DNA of 64,000 bases from Bradyrhizobium sp. LTSP849 (GCF_000938255.1 NZ_JYMR01000028.1:62001-126000); one strand, 5' to 3'; shown: positions 17,140-25,899, counted from the first letter of the stretch. Made by a program: numbers and translations. The notes: generated by a model not told the origin, from the sequence alone.

Positions 17140-18348
17140 GTGACGACGACGACACCAAACGCTGCGCGCGCCGGGCTGCCCAGGGGGATCTGGGTGCTCG
17201 GCTTCGTCTCGATGCTGATGGACATCTCCTCCGAGATGATCCACGCGCTGCTACCGGTCTATCTCGTCACCGTGCTCGGCGCCTCGACGCTCACCGTCGG
17301 CTTCATCGAGGGCATCGCGGAGGCGACAGCCTCGATCACAAAAATCTTCTCCGGCGCGCTGTCGGACTGGCTCGGCCGGCGCAAGCTGCTTGCCGCGCTC
17401 GGCTATGGGCTCGCCGCCTTCACCAAACCGCTGTTCCCGCTCGCCCCCAGCGTCGGATGGCTGGTCGCGGCGCGCTTCATCGACCGTATCGGCAAGGGCA
17501 TTCGCGGCGCGCCGCGCGATGCGCTGATCGCTGACATCGCGCCCGCCGGCTTGCGCGGCGCGAGTTTTGGCCTGAGGCAATCGCTCGACACCATCGGCGC
17601 CTTCGTCGGACCACTCGCCGCGATCGGTTTGATGTGGTGGACTGCGGACAATTTTACCGCCGTGTTCTGGGTGGCCGTGCTGCCGGCGTTTCTGTCGTTC
17701 GGCCTGATTGCGCTTGCGGTGAGCGAGCCGGAGCCGGACGCAAGCCGGGAACTTACGAAAAATCCGCTGAACACCGCCGCGATGCGGCAGCTCGGCGCAG
17801 TCTATTGGCGCGTCGTCGCGGTCGGCGTCGTCTTCACGCTCGCGCGGTTCAGCGAGGCCTTTCTGATCCTGCGCGCCCAGAACATCGGCGTCACTGCGAT
17901 GTGGGTGCCGGCGGTGCTGGTGCTGATGAACATCGTCTATGCGCTGTCGGCCTATCCGGCCGGCGTATTGTCGGACCGGATCAACCGGACCGCCCTGCTC
18001 GCGCTCGGCCTCGTCTTCCTCGCAGGCGCCGATCTCGCGCTCGCGCTGCTGCCGAATCTAGCGGGCCTCGCGCTCGGCGTCGTGCTGTGGGGATTGCACA
18101 TGGGACTGACGCAGGGCCTGCTTTCGGCGCTCGTCGCCGATACGGCGCCGCCGCACTTGCGCGGCACCGCGTTCGGCTATTTCAACCTGTTCACGGGCCT
18201 CGCATTGCTGGCCGCGAGCGTGATCGCCGGGGCGCTGTGGGACGCCTACGGCCCGGCCGGCACGTTCCTCGCAGGACTCGGCTTCACGTTGGCCGCGCTG
18301 GTGGGGCTGCTCGCTGTCGGCAACGGGCTGGGAGAGGAAGGCAAGTGA
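17140..18348 (+). CDS. MFS transporter in fluoride-riboswitch operon
   Basis: 402 residues, a 12-helix major facilitator. Near the N-terminus are SMLMDISSEMIHALLPVYLV, then GALSDWLGRRK (the MFS signature loop 2-3 GxxxDxxGRR) and ARFIDRIGKGIRGAPRDALIAD. The GTG at 17140 follows AAGG/AAGGA elements inside a short tandem repeat. It is the first gene after a fluoride riboswitch and terminator and lies 31 bp upstream of crcB, so it is probably induced by fluoride. Its substrate is unknown: fluoride itself, a fluorinated compound or a compensating ion or metabolite are all open. Confidence 0.9.
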   Translation: MTTTTPNAARAGLPRGIWVLGFVSMLMDISSEMIHALLPVYLVTVLGASTLTVGFIEGIAEATASITKIFSGALSDWLGRRKLLAALGYGLAAFTKPLFPLAPSVGWLVAARFIDRIGKGIRGAPRDALIADIAPAGLRGASFGLRQSLDTIGAFVGPLAAIGLMWWTADNFTAVFWVAVLPAFLSFGLIALAVSEPEPDASRELTKNPLNTAAMRQLGAVYWRVVAVGVVFTLARFSEAFLILRAQNIGVTAMWVPAVLVLMNIVYALSAYPAGVLSDRINRTALLALGLVFLAGADLALALLPNLAGLALGVVLWGLHMGLTQGLLSALVADTAPPHLRGTAFGYFNLFTGLALLAASVIAGALWDAYGPAGTFLAGLGFTLAALVGLLAVGNGLGEEGK

Positions 18349-18379
18349 CAATGCACGACACAAACTGGGGGACGAGACG

Positions 18380-18763
18380 TTGAACATCCAATTCATTCTG
18401 GCGGTCGCCACAGGCGGGGCGCTCGGCTCGGTGATGCGCTATCTCGTTGGGCTCGGCTCGGCCCGGGCGTTCGGCACCGATTTTCCCTGGGGCACCCTGA
18501 TCATCAACGTAACGGGGTCTTTTTTGATCGGCATCTTCGCCGCACTGTTTGTCACCAAATGGAACTTACCGCAGGCCGCCCGGATCTTCCTGACGGTCGG
18601 GATTTGTGGCGGATACACGACATTCTCGACGTTCTCGCTGGATGCCTGGTATCTGATCGAGCGCGGACAAACATGGGCCTCAGCGACCTATATGATCGCA
18701 TCGGTCGTGCTGTCCGTGGGCGCCCTCATTGCCGCGATGCAGCTCGTTCGCGCGTTTCCTTGA
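18380..18763 (+). CDS. crcB: Fluoride channel CrcB/Fluc
   Basis: 127 residues from a TTG preceded by GGGGGA. All family landmarks are present: GGALGSVMRYLVG, GTLIINVTGSFLIGIF and GICGGYTTFSTFSLDAW, plus four hydrophobic helices. Fluc proteins form antiparallel dimers that let fluoride leave the cytoplasm. The location in an operon behind a fluoride riboswitch strongly supports the role. It is the last gene of the unit. Confidence 0.97.
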   Translation: MNIQFILAVATGGALGSVMRYLVGLGSARAFGTDFPWGTLIINVTGSFLIGIFAALFVTKWNLPQAARIFLTVGICGGYTTFSTFSLDAWYLIERGQTWASATYMIASVVLSVGALIAAMQLVRAFP

Positions 18764-18922
18764 CCGCGCTTGCCTGATCAGCGCATTCCTGCCCATCTCT
18801 CACGGCATGATGCTGGGCGGTCCGACCGTCTTGGAGAAGGCGCGGGTCCTGCAATATAATGCGGACGTTGCAGGCTGAGCGCCGCGCGGCTGGAAGCTCA
18901 GGACCGGGGTATCTCAGGACAG

Positions 18923-19228
18923 ATGAACGACACCGTCACCACACCGAAGACGCGGACAAAGACCAAGGTCGAACGGCCGAAGCTGCACAAGGTCATCCTG
19001 ATCAACGACGATTTCACACCGCGTGAGTTCGTCACGATGATCCTGAAGGCCGAGTTCCGCATGACCGAGGATCAGGCCTACAAGGTCATGATCACCGCGC
19101 ACAAACTGGGGGCCTGCGTGGTCGCCGTGTTCACCAAGGACGTGGCCGAAACCAAGGCCACCCGCGGCACTGATGCCGCCCGTGCCAAGGGCTATCCGCT
19201 GTTGTTCACGACGGAGCCGGAGGAGTAG
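18923..19228 (+). CDS. clpS: ATP-dependent Clp protease adaptor ClpS
   Basis: 101 residues. LHKVILINDDFTPREFVTMIL is the ClpS core with the Asn-Asp-Asp motif that contacts N-degron residues, and the segment around VMITAHKLGACVVAVFTKDVAE forms the helix that binds the ClpA N-domain. The N-terminal 20 residues are a flexible Lys/Thr-rich tail. It delivers N-end-rule substrates to ClpAP. Rhizobia often carry two ClpS copies; no clpA is adjacent here, so this may be the stand-alone paralogue. Confidence 0.93.
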   Translation: MNDTVTTPKTRTKTKVERPKLHKVILINDDFTPREFVTMILKAEFRMTEDQAYKVMITAHKLGACVVAVFTKDVAETKATRGTDAARAKGYPLLFTTEPEE

Positions 19229-19237
19229 GCCGATAAG

Positions 19238-19732
19238 CTAGTCCTTGAGGCGCGCCATGATGATCTCGTCGTAATAGATTCCGTCGACCAGGATGGCCAT
19301 CCGCCTGGTGCCCTCCTCGACAAACCCGACCTTGCGATAGAGGGCTGCCGCCGCGGTGTTGGTCGCGAACACGCCGAGCTCGATGCGTCGGAAGCCGAAC
19401 GCGTCCGCGGCCTGAATGGCCTGCCGCAGCAGCCCCTCGCCAAATCCCCTGCCCCTGAACTCCGGCAGAAGCCCCATGAAGAGATCGCCGACATGCGCCG
19501 AGACGGCGCGACTGGCCGGCGGCACGTTGCACCACCCGACCACGGCACCGTCCGCGACGGCGACGATCTGCGGGTAGCCACGCTCGACGTTGCGCGCAAC
19601 GAAGGCGCGGACCTGTTCGATCGGCGGCGCCTCCACAAGCGCGATGTATTTGCGCTCGCGGGCAACGACATCGACGGCGGCGCGGAAGGCGTCCGTGTCG
19701 GCGACCTCGATCTGGCGGAATTCGATGGTCAT
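19238..19732 (-). CDS. GNAT family N-acetyltransferase
   Basis: 164 residues. EFRGRGFGEGLLRQAIQAADAFGFRRIEL is motif A with the acetyl-CoA pyrophosphate-binding R/GxGxG/A loop, and AAALYRKVGFVEEGTRRMAI is motif B. WCNVPPASRAVSAHVGDLFMGLLPEF precedes it. Substrate is unknown; it resembles generic RimJ/RimL-like or small-molecule acetyltransferases. It is convergent with clpS, with 9 bp between the stops. Confidence 0.88.
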   Translation of the reverse strand: MTIEFRQIEVADTDAFRAAVDVVARERKYIALVEAPPIEQVRAFVARNVERGYPQIVAVADGAVVGWCNVPPASRAVSAHVGDLFMGLLPEFRGRGFGEGLLRQAIQAADAFGFRRIELGVFATNTAAAALYRKVGFVEEGTRRMAILVDGIYYDEIIMARLKD

Positions 19733-19791
19733 GGGCGGCCCTGTTGCTTCATCTCAAGCATAGCCTGATTGTTGCTCCATCGCGACCGGCG

Positions 19792-20146
19792 TCAGGTCAT
19801 CGCGAGGGTCTGCCAATAGACGCGCAGCACAGTCTGGCCGTCAGCAGCCGGAATCTCAGAGCGATCCCTCCCGACGACGCGGCCTCCAAGCCGCTCGTAA
19901 AAGTGAAGAGCCGCCACGTTTGCCTTGCACGAGCCCGGCTGGGTCGCAGGCAACGTTGATCAGTTGAGTTGTGGAACGATCGCGGAGCCGTTGCGACCAG
20001 ACGGCAAGCCGGTCGGCCTCGATGGCGCCATTCAGGAATTCCGGCGCGAGAATGTGGGCATAGGCGTCACGCCAGCTCGACGCATGGATCGCGGCGATGA
20101 GATCTGCGTCTTGCTCGGTAGCAGGTCGAATAAGGATGTCGTTCAA
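19792..20146 (-). pseudogene. Broken GNAT acetyltransferase (internal deletion plus frameshift)
   Basis: The open frame (19856-20146) encodes a good GNAT N-terminus (ILIRPATEQDADLIAAIHASSWRDAY ... NVACDPAG) and then loses sense. In another frame of the same strand, ending at a TGA at 19792-19794, lies a good GNAT C-terminus: ANVAALHFYERLGGRVVGR followed by AADGQTVLRVYW. The central part with the acetyl-CoA-binding R/QxxGxG loop is absent, so roughly 60-70 codons were deleted near 19931-19940 with a change of frame. It cannot be active. The stop-to-start gap to the adjacent frameshifted cyclase is 35 bp. Confidence 0.82.
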
Positions 20147-20181
20147 TTGACGCTCTTCGCTCGCATCCGCGCCGACAGGCG

Positions 20182-21371
20182 TCAGGCCATCACCACCGGC
20201 GTCTCTTCGGGCAGCCCGTACACGCGCTGCGCCTTGGAAAATCCCGCGATCGGAAATTCACCGAGTTCGCGCCAGCCTTCGCGGCAGACATTTGCAAAGC
20301 CCTCCGACACCACGACGGTGCGCCCCAGGCGGCCGGCGATCTTCTCCAGCCGTGCCGCGAGATTGACGGCGGGGCCGATGCAGGTGAAGTCAAGCCGGTT
20401 GCCGCCGCCGATATTGCCGTAGAGGATGTTGCCGACATGCAGCGCGACGCCGAAGCGGAAGCGCTCGACCACGTCGCCGATCGGATGCGCCAGCGCCTCG
20501 ACGCTGGCGCGGGCTTCGCGTGCCGCCTCCAGCACGCGGGTGCAGACATGAGCGGCGTCGCCAACATATTCGTCGATCGGAAACACCGCGAGCAGGCCGT
20601 CGCCCATGAATTTCAGCACCTCGCCGCCGTGGCCGCGGATCGCCGTGACCTGGCAGTCGAAATAGAGGTTCAGGATCTCGACCACGGTCTCGGCCGGCAG
20701 CCGGTCCGACAGCGCGGTGAAGCCGCGCAGATCCGACAGCCAGATCGCGGCCTGCATGGTGCGTTGTGACCGCGGCGGATCTGGCCGCCGAGGATACGCG
20801 CGCCGGCGCGGTTGCCGACATAGGTGTCGAGCAGCATCTCGGCGGTGCGGCGCAGGCTGACGATCTCGCTGACCCGCGCCAGCGGCCCCATGATCATCCG
20901 GATCACCGCGATGTCGTCATCGCTGAAGCCGCCCGGTTGCCGCGTGACCCAGCTCGTGGCGTGGGTCGAGCCGTCGAGAAACGGCATCGGCACCGCGATA
21001 TAATCGGTCACGCCATCGGCGCGCATGTCGTTGATGATCGGAAACCGCGCGCTGTCGGGATCGTCGACCCGGGCCCTGACCTCCACGCCCTGCTCGAACA
21101 CGATGCGAAGCGGGCTCTGGGTGAATTCGGGTGAATCCAGGAAATCAAAATCGGCGGTGCCCATCGCGACCTTCTGGCCCTGCCGCCAGATGAAGTTACG
21201 GCCGAAGATTTCCGGATGCAGGGTACGGATGAAGATGCCGAACCGCCACAAGGGCAGGCCGGCATCGACCAGATGGTCGCAGAGGGCGGCGATCATGTCG
21301 GCCGAAGTCCCCGAAGACCTCGCGCCGTCGATAAGCCAGTTCAGGACACGCTGGAGCCCGGAGCTTTCCAT
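20182..21371 (-). pseudogene. Adenylate/guanylate cyclase interrupted by a frameshift
   Basis: Two overlapping reverse-strand frames form one protein. The upstream part (20670-21371, start MESSGLQRVLNWLIDG) holds a sensory region and ends in good sequence at ARILGGQIRRG. The downstream part (20182-20757) holds the class III nucleotide cyclase domain: IWLSDLRGFTALSDRL with the metal-binding Asp, GGEVLKFMGDGLLAVFP with the second Asp, and GPAVNLAARLEKIA. Adding one base at about 20770-20771 (a CC pair) joins them as RRG-SQRTMQAAIWL. It would make cyclic AMP or GMP if intact. This is a true mutation or a one-base assembly error; the catalytic half could also be made alone from an internal ATG. 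Confidence 0.85.
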
Positions 21372-21440
21372 GGCCGCATTTGCGGACGAAGTTGTGGAAT
21401 CGTCAAGCTGCGCGGTGGGCTAGTACCGCGACACGAAGAC

Positions 21441-22529
21441 CTAACGCCCCACCTGCCCGCGATCGCGAATGAAATGATCGGCCAGCACGCAGGCCATCAT
21501 GGCCTCTCCAACCGGGACGGCGCGGATGCCGACGCAGGGGTCGTGGCGGCCTTTGGTCATGATCTCGGTGTCGGCGCCGCCGCGATCCACGGTCAGACGG
21601 GGCTGAAGGATCGACGAGGTCGGCTTCACCGCGAAGCGCACCACCACCGGCTGGCCGGTGGAGATGCCGCCCAGAACACCGCCGGCATGATTGGACAGGA
21701 ATCGCGTGCCGTCATTGCCGGTACGCATCTCGTCGGCATTCTCTTCGCCGGTCAATTCAGCGGCGCCAAAGCCGGCGCCGATCTCGACGCCCTTGACGGC
21801 GTTGATGCTCATCATCGCAGACGCAAGCTCGGCATCGAGCTTGGCGTAGATCGGCGCGCCGAGGCCCGCCGGCACGCCTTCGGCGACGATCTCTAGCACT
21901 GCGCCGATCGAGGAGCCGCTCTTGCGGATGCCGTCGAGATAGGTCTCGAAGAACGCCGCCTTGTCCTGGTCGGGGCAGAAGAACGGATTGTTGGCGATCT
22001 CGTCCCAGTCCCACTTCGCGCGGTCGATCTTGTGCGGGCCCATCTGCACCAGCGCGCCGCGGACCTTCACATCAGGCAGCACCTTTCGCGCGATGGCGCC
22101 GGCGGCAACCCGCGTCGCGGTCTCGCGCGCCGAGGAGCGCCCGCCGCCGCGATAATCGCGCAGGCCGTATTTGGCCTCATAGGTGAAGTCGGCGTGGCCG
22201 GGACGAAACTTGTCCTTGATCTCGGAATAGTCCTTCGAGCGCTGGTCGGTGTTCTCGATCAAAAGCCCGATCGGCGTGCCCGTCGTCACCTGCACCCCGG
22301 TCTCCGGATGCGCCATCACGCCGGACAGGATTTTGACCTGGTCCAGCTCCTGGCGCTGGGTGGTGAAGCGCGACTGGCCGGGCCGGCGGCGGTCGAGGTC
22401 CTTCTGGATGTCGGCCTCGGTCAGCGGGATCATCGGCGGACAGCCGTCGACCACGCAGCCGATCGCCACCCCGTGGCTCTCGCCAAAGGTGGTGACGCGG
22501 AACATGTGGCCGAAGGTGTTGAAGGACAT
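21441..22529 (-). CDS. aroC: Chorismate synthase
   Basis: 362 residues, full length. GESHGVAIGCVVDGCP (signature 1), RRPGQSRFTTQRQE, and GGGRSSARETATRVAAGAIARKVL (signature 2) are all present, together with the C-terminal RHDPCVGIRAVPVGEAM. It uses reduced FMN to convert 5-enolpyruvylshikimate-3-phosphate into chorismate, the branch point of aromatic amino acid synthesis. It is the third gene in a reverse run after fabI and a histidine phosphatase, 88 bp from the latter, so it may have its own promoter. Confidence 0.97.
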   Translation of the reverse strand: MSFNTFGHMFRVTTFGESHGVAIGCVVDGCPPMIPLTEADIQKDLDRRRPGQSRFTTQRQELDQVKILSGVMAHPETGVQVTTGTPIGLLIENTDQRSKDYSEIKDKFRPGHADFTYEAKYGLRDYRGGGRSSARETATRVAAGAIARKVLPDVKVRGALVQMGPHKIDRAKWDWDEIANNPFFCPDQDKAAFFETYLDGIRKSGSSIGAVLEIVAEGVPAGLGAPIYAKLDAELASAMMSINAVKGVEIGAGFGAAELTGEENADEMRTGNDGTRFLSNHAGGVLGGISTGQPVVVRFAVKPTSSILQPRLTVDRGGADTEIMTKGRHDPCVGIRAVPVGEAMMACVLADHFIRDRGQVGR

Positions 22530-22617
22530 CGCTGCTCGCTTGGTTCCGGCGTGTGGTAACGCGCGAGGGGCCGAGGGTCAAACCCGCAACACCGCCCCGC
22601 AACGACGGTGGCGGGGC

Positions 22618-23217
22618 TTAACTATACTTCTCCAGCCGGCCGTCGCGGAACACGTAGACGGCGCCCTGCTCGATATAGAGCTCGGCGGCGCTGGCCGGCG
22701 TCTCGATGCCGAGTGAGACCATCAGGGCCCGGCAGGTCCCGCCATGGGCGACCGCAACGGTGTCGGTCCGGAGCTGGTCGTACCAGGCACGGACGCGGAC
22801 CTGCACATCGGCATAGGTCTCGCCGCCTGCAGGGCCCACCGTCCATTTGTCGGCGAGGCGCCTGGCATAGATGTCGGGGTCGGTCGCCTCGCTCTCGGCC
22901 AGCGTCAGCCCTTCCCAGACGCCATAGCCGATCTCGCGCAGGCGATCGTCCAGCGCATAGTCCGCGACCGGCAGCTCCAGCTTGCCGCGCGCGAACTCCA
23001 TGGTCATGCGCGCGCGGCCGAGCGGGCTCGACACGTATGGCAGCGCCGCCTTGTCGCGGCCGTCGCGCTTGAACAGATCGGCGAGAATGCCACCGGCCTG
23101 CACGGCCTGGTCGCGTCCCCGCGCGTTCAGCGGAATGTCCTTGGTGCCCTGAAGCCTGCCGAGCGCGTTCCACTCGGTCTCGCCGTGGCGAAGATAATAG
23201 ATCGTGGGCACAGGCAT
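22618..23217 (-). CDS. Histidine phosphatase (phosphoglycerate-mutase-like) family protein
   Basis: 199 residues. IYYLRHGETEWNALGRLQG holds the RHG motif with the phospho-accepting histidine. SSPLGRARMTMEFA, a central acidic LREIGYGVWEGLT and the late VAHGGTCRAL complete the active site. It could be a cofactor-dependent mutase or a phosphatase of small metabolites; substrate cannot be decided. It starts 14 bp downstream of the fabI stop and is probably cotranscribed with it. Confidence 0.92.
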   Translation of the reverse strand: MPVPTIYYLRHGETEWNALGRLQGTKDIPLNARGRDQAVQAGGILADLFKRDGRDKAALPYVSSPLGRARMTMEFARGKLELPVADYALDDRLREIGYGVWEGLTLAESEATDPDIYARRLADKWTVGPAGGETYADVQVRVRAWYDQLRTDTVAVAHGGTCRALMVSLGIETPASAAELYIEQGAVYVFRDGRLEKYS

Positions 23218-23231
23218 TGTCGGGGCTGCGA

Positions 23232-24035
23232 TCAGTCCTTCGGCGCGTCAGGTCGCATCATGCCCAGCACGTTGTAGCCGGAATCGACATGGTGGACCTC
23301 GCCGGTCACGCCGCGCGACATGTCCGACAGGAAATACACCGCGCTGTCACCAACCTCCTCGATCGTCACGTTCCGGCGCAGCGGCGCGTTGACCTCGTTA
23401 TATTTCAGCAGGAGACGAGAATCGCTGATGCCAGCGAACGCCAGCGTCTTGATCGGGCCGGCCGAGATCGCGTTGACGCGGATCGCCTTCTCGCCGAGAT
23501 CGGCGGCCAGATAGCGCACGCTCGCCTCCAGCGCCGCCTTGGCGACACCCATGACGTTGTAGTTCGGCATCCACTTCTCGGAACCGTAATAGCTCAGCGT
23601 GATGATCGATCCGCCATCGGTCATCAGCTTCTCGGCACGCTGCGCGATCGCAGTCAGCGAGTAGCAGGAGATCAGCATCGACTTGGAGAAATTGCCCGCG
23701 GTGGTGTCGACATAGCGGCCCTCGAGCTCCTCCTTGTCGGCAAACGCGATCGCGTGCACGACGAAATCGATCTTGCCCCACTTCTCCTTCAGCACGTCGA
23801 ACACAGCATCGATGGTGGCAGCATCGGTGACGTCGCAATGACCGAGCACGAGCGCGCCGACTTCGGCAGCCAGCGGCTCGACGCGCTTCTTCAGCGCATC
23901 GCCCTGGTAGGTGAATGCGAGCTCCGCGCCGGCGGCGTGGCATGCCTTGGCGATGCCCCAGGCGATCGAGCGGTTGTTGGCAACGCCGAGAATGACCCCG
24001 CGCTTACCTTGCATCAGACCTGAATTCTGCACCAT
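23232..24035 (-). CDS. fabI: Enoyl-[acyl-carrier-protein] reductase (NADH)
   Basis: 267 residues. GVANNRSIAWGIAKACHAAG is the FabI-type cofactor loop that replaces the usual SDR GxxxGxG. SYYGSEKWMPNYNVMGVAKAAL contains the FabI Tyr-x6-Lys active site. DVTDAATIDAVF and NAISAGPIKTLA are also diagnostic. It performs the last reduction of each fatty-acid elongation cycle and is the triclosan target class. The ATG at 24035 is used; MQGKRGVIL seven codons later is an alternative. It is the first gene of the fabI-phosphatase-aroC run. Confidence 0.96.
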   Translation of the reverse strand: MVQNSGLMQGKRGVILGVANNRSIAWGIAKACHAAGAELAFTYQGDALKKRVEPLAAEVGALVLGHCDVTDAATIDAVFDVLKEKWGKIDFVVHAIAFADKEELEGRYVDTTAGNFSKSMLISCYSLTAIAQRAEKLMTDGGSIITLSYYGSEKWMPNYNVMGVAKAALEASVRYLAADLGEKAIRVNAISAGPIKTLAFAGISDSRLLLKYNEVNAPLRRNVTIEEVGDSAVYFLSDMSRGVTGEVHHVDSGYNVLGMMRPDAPKD

Positions 24036-24207
24036 TTTCTTAACGTCCCGGCGAACTGGGTTAAGGTCTGGAGGTACACCAGCCCTCCCCTGCGGTACAG
24101 TCCTAATACGCGGCGTTAACGCTGTTTCAGGCGCTGGAATAGCCGTTCCGGTCGGGTGTTATGATCGTTGAGGCGTTCGCCCCGAACGTGAAGGACGTCA
24201 AGACGGC

Positions 24208-24696
24208 ATGAGTGCGTTTCGCCAGAGTGTGGAAGCCATGATCCCGGCGTTGCGCCGCTACGCCCGCGCGCTGACGCGCGACGCGGATGCGGCCGACGAT
24301 CTGGTGCAGGACACGTTGGTGCGTGCGTTGCGTTCGGAGCGATTGTTTCTCGGAGGCGACGTCAGGAGCTGGCTCTACACGATCCTGACCAACCTCAACA
24401 AGAACCGGCGGCGCTCGCTGGCGCGGCGACCGCAATTCATGCAGCTGACGGAGAACAACCCGGATGCCAGCGGGACCGAAGCCGAGGGACGGGACATCGA
24501 GAGGGCGCTCTCGACGCTCGTCGAGGAGCAGCGCTCGGTGCTGTTGCTGGTGATGCTGGAGGGCATGAGCTACCGCGAGGTCGCCGACATCCAGGGTGTT
24601 CCGATCGGCACCGTGATGTCGCGCCTGGCGCGCGCCCGCGCCCACGTTAAAGCTTCACTGGAGGGCATGCGCCCGGCGCTCAGGCGGGTGAAATGA
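24208..24696 (+). CDS. ECF-family RNA polymerase sigma factor
   Basis: 162 residues. Region 2 spans residues ~10-75 (LRRYARALTRDADAADDLVQDTLVRAL, with the -10-recognising RSWLYTILTNLNKNRRR), and region 4 spans ~105-155 (LVEEQRSVLLLVMLEGMSYREVADIQGVPIGTVMSRLARAR, helix-turn-helix). The PhyR/NepR genes that flank EcfG are not here, and the next gene is a membrane anti-sigma factor, so this is a separately controlled ECF system. The upstream intergenic region likely holds an autoregulated promoter. Confidence 0.93.
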   Translation: MSAFRQSVEAMIPALRRYARALTRDADAADDLVQDTLVRALRSERLFLGGDVRSWLYTILTNLNKNRRRSLARRPQFMQLTENNPDASGTEAEGRDIERALSTLVEEQRSVLLLVMLEGMSYREVADIQGVPIGTVMSRLARARAHVKASLEGMRPALRRVK

Positions 24697-24802
24697 TGGC
24701 AGGATTGATGCATCGCACGTGCCGCGTCCCCTGCACGGAGAGAGACGCAGCGCAGTTGAACCGCGTAAGATTTTTTGGGCCGCAGAGCCAGAGACGACCG
24801 AT

Positions 24803-25576
24803 ATGAACGACCACAGGATTTCAGTGACCGAGGACGAACTGCACGCCTATGTCGATGGCGAGCTGCCGGCCGAGCGCCGCGCCGACGTCGAGGCCTGGCT
24901 CGCCAGCCACCCCGAGGATGCCGAGCGGGTGCAATCCTGGCGTGCCATGGCCGAGATGCTGCACGCCCGCTACGACGGCGTCGCCCAGGAGCCGGTGCCG
25001 GCACGGCTGGAGCTCGAACGGCTGGAGCGCCGCCCGCGGCAATGGCTCTACGGCGCCGTCGCAGCCACGCTGGTTGCCTTCGTTGCCGGCGGCACGGCCG
25101 GCTGGGTCGCGCATGGCGCCGCCAACGCGCCCTCGACCTTCCAGAGCTTTACGACGGACGCGCTCGACGCCCACCGCCTTTATGTCGTCGAGGTCCGCCA
25201 TCCGGTCGAGGTCGGCGGCAACGAGCGCGACCATCTCCAGGCCTGGCTGACCCGCCGCTGCGGCTGGACCGTGTTCGCGCCCAATCTGGAGGCGAGCGGG
25301 CTGAAGCTCGTCGGCGGCCGACTGCTGCCGGGGCCGAGTGGACCCGCATCCTTCCTGATGTATGAGGGCGCCTCGGGCGAGCGCTACACGATCTACACCG
25401 CCAAGACCGAGAACGGCGCAACACAGATGCGCTTCGCCAAGGCGGACAAGGACGGGGCGCTGTTCTGGGCCGAGCGCGGCGTCGGCTACGTCGTCAGCGG
25501 CGGCGGCAGCGACCGTGACCGGCTGACCAAGGTGGCACAGGCCGTCTACGACCAGGCAGAGAAAAACGGCGGCTAA
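24803..25576 (+). CDS. Membrane-bound anti-sigma factor
   Basis: 257 residues from ATG 24803. The N-terminal ~70 residues (VTEDELHAYVDGELPAERRADVEAWL...) match the cytoplasmic sigma-binding domain of the anti-sigma families with the LHAYVDGEL motif. The zinc HxxxCxxC motif is absent. One transmembrane segment follows (LYGAVAATLVAFVAGGTAGW, ~85-105). The remaining ~150 residues are periplasmic and may sense envelope conditions. It lies 106 bp downstream of the ECF sigma gene and is predicted to hold that sigma at the membrane. The inducing signal is unknown. Confidence 0.88.
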   Translation: MNDHRISVTEDELHAYVDGELPAERRADVEAWLASHPEDAERVQSWRAMAEMLHARYDGVAQEPVPARLELERLERRPRQWLYGAVAATLVAFVAGGTAGWVAHGAANAPSTFQSFTTDALDAHRLYVVEVRHPVEVGGNERDHLQAWLTRRCGWTVFAPNLEASGLKLVGGRLLPGPSGPASFLMYEGASGERYTIYTAKTENGATQMRFAKADKDGALFWAERGVGYVVSGGGSDRDRLTKVAQAVYDQAEKNGG

Positions 25577-25899
25577 ACAACCGCACAAGCGCGGTGCCTC
25601 GATTCCGACATTGAAAATTTGGAATCAAGACATGTGTGCGTCTCATTATCGCACCGAGTGCTCACGCGAATATGAGCGGCGTTCGATCCGCCGATCGACG
25701 CGGGCGGCCTCGATTGGGGTTTTTGGTACCGCGCTGGTCCCCCTCTCGAGGCCGCACCTTTTTATCGACTACCCCGCCGGACAGCCGACACGTCGAGCAC
25801 ATGAAGCGCTACCACGCCTCACGCATATGATGAGCATCATCTCCTGCGAGAATGCTCTCAGCCTTTAGGAGAACCCCTTCAGTTCGATCTCGCCCTAAA
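25577..25899. other. Gene-free intergenic stretch
   Basis: About 320 bp between the anti-sigma gene and the palindromic repeats. The short forward frames here (25611-25868 and 25636-25830) have poor starts, no ribosome-binding site and no family resemblance. I see nothing convincing beyond probable promoter or degenerate sequence. Confidence 0.5.

Noticed and set aside
16804..17244. Reverse-strand frames over the crcB leader
   Set aside because: They lie across the fluoride aptamer and terminator, which explain the conservation; no ribosome-binding site or family match.
24208..25576. The sigma factor as EcfG of the general stress response
   Set aside because: EcfG loci carry nepR and phyR next to the sigma gene; here the partner is a membrane-spanning anti-sigma factor, so this is another ECF group.
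25611..25868. Possible small forward gene after the anti-sigma factor
   Set aside because: Starts with TTG without ribosome-binding site, has a shadow-like Arg/Ser-rich product, and a competing frame overlaps it.
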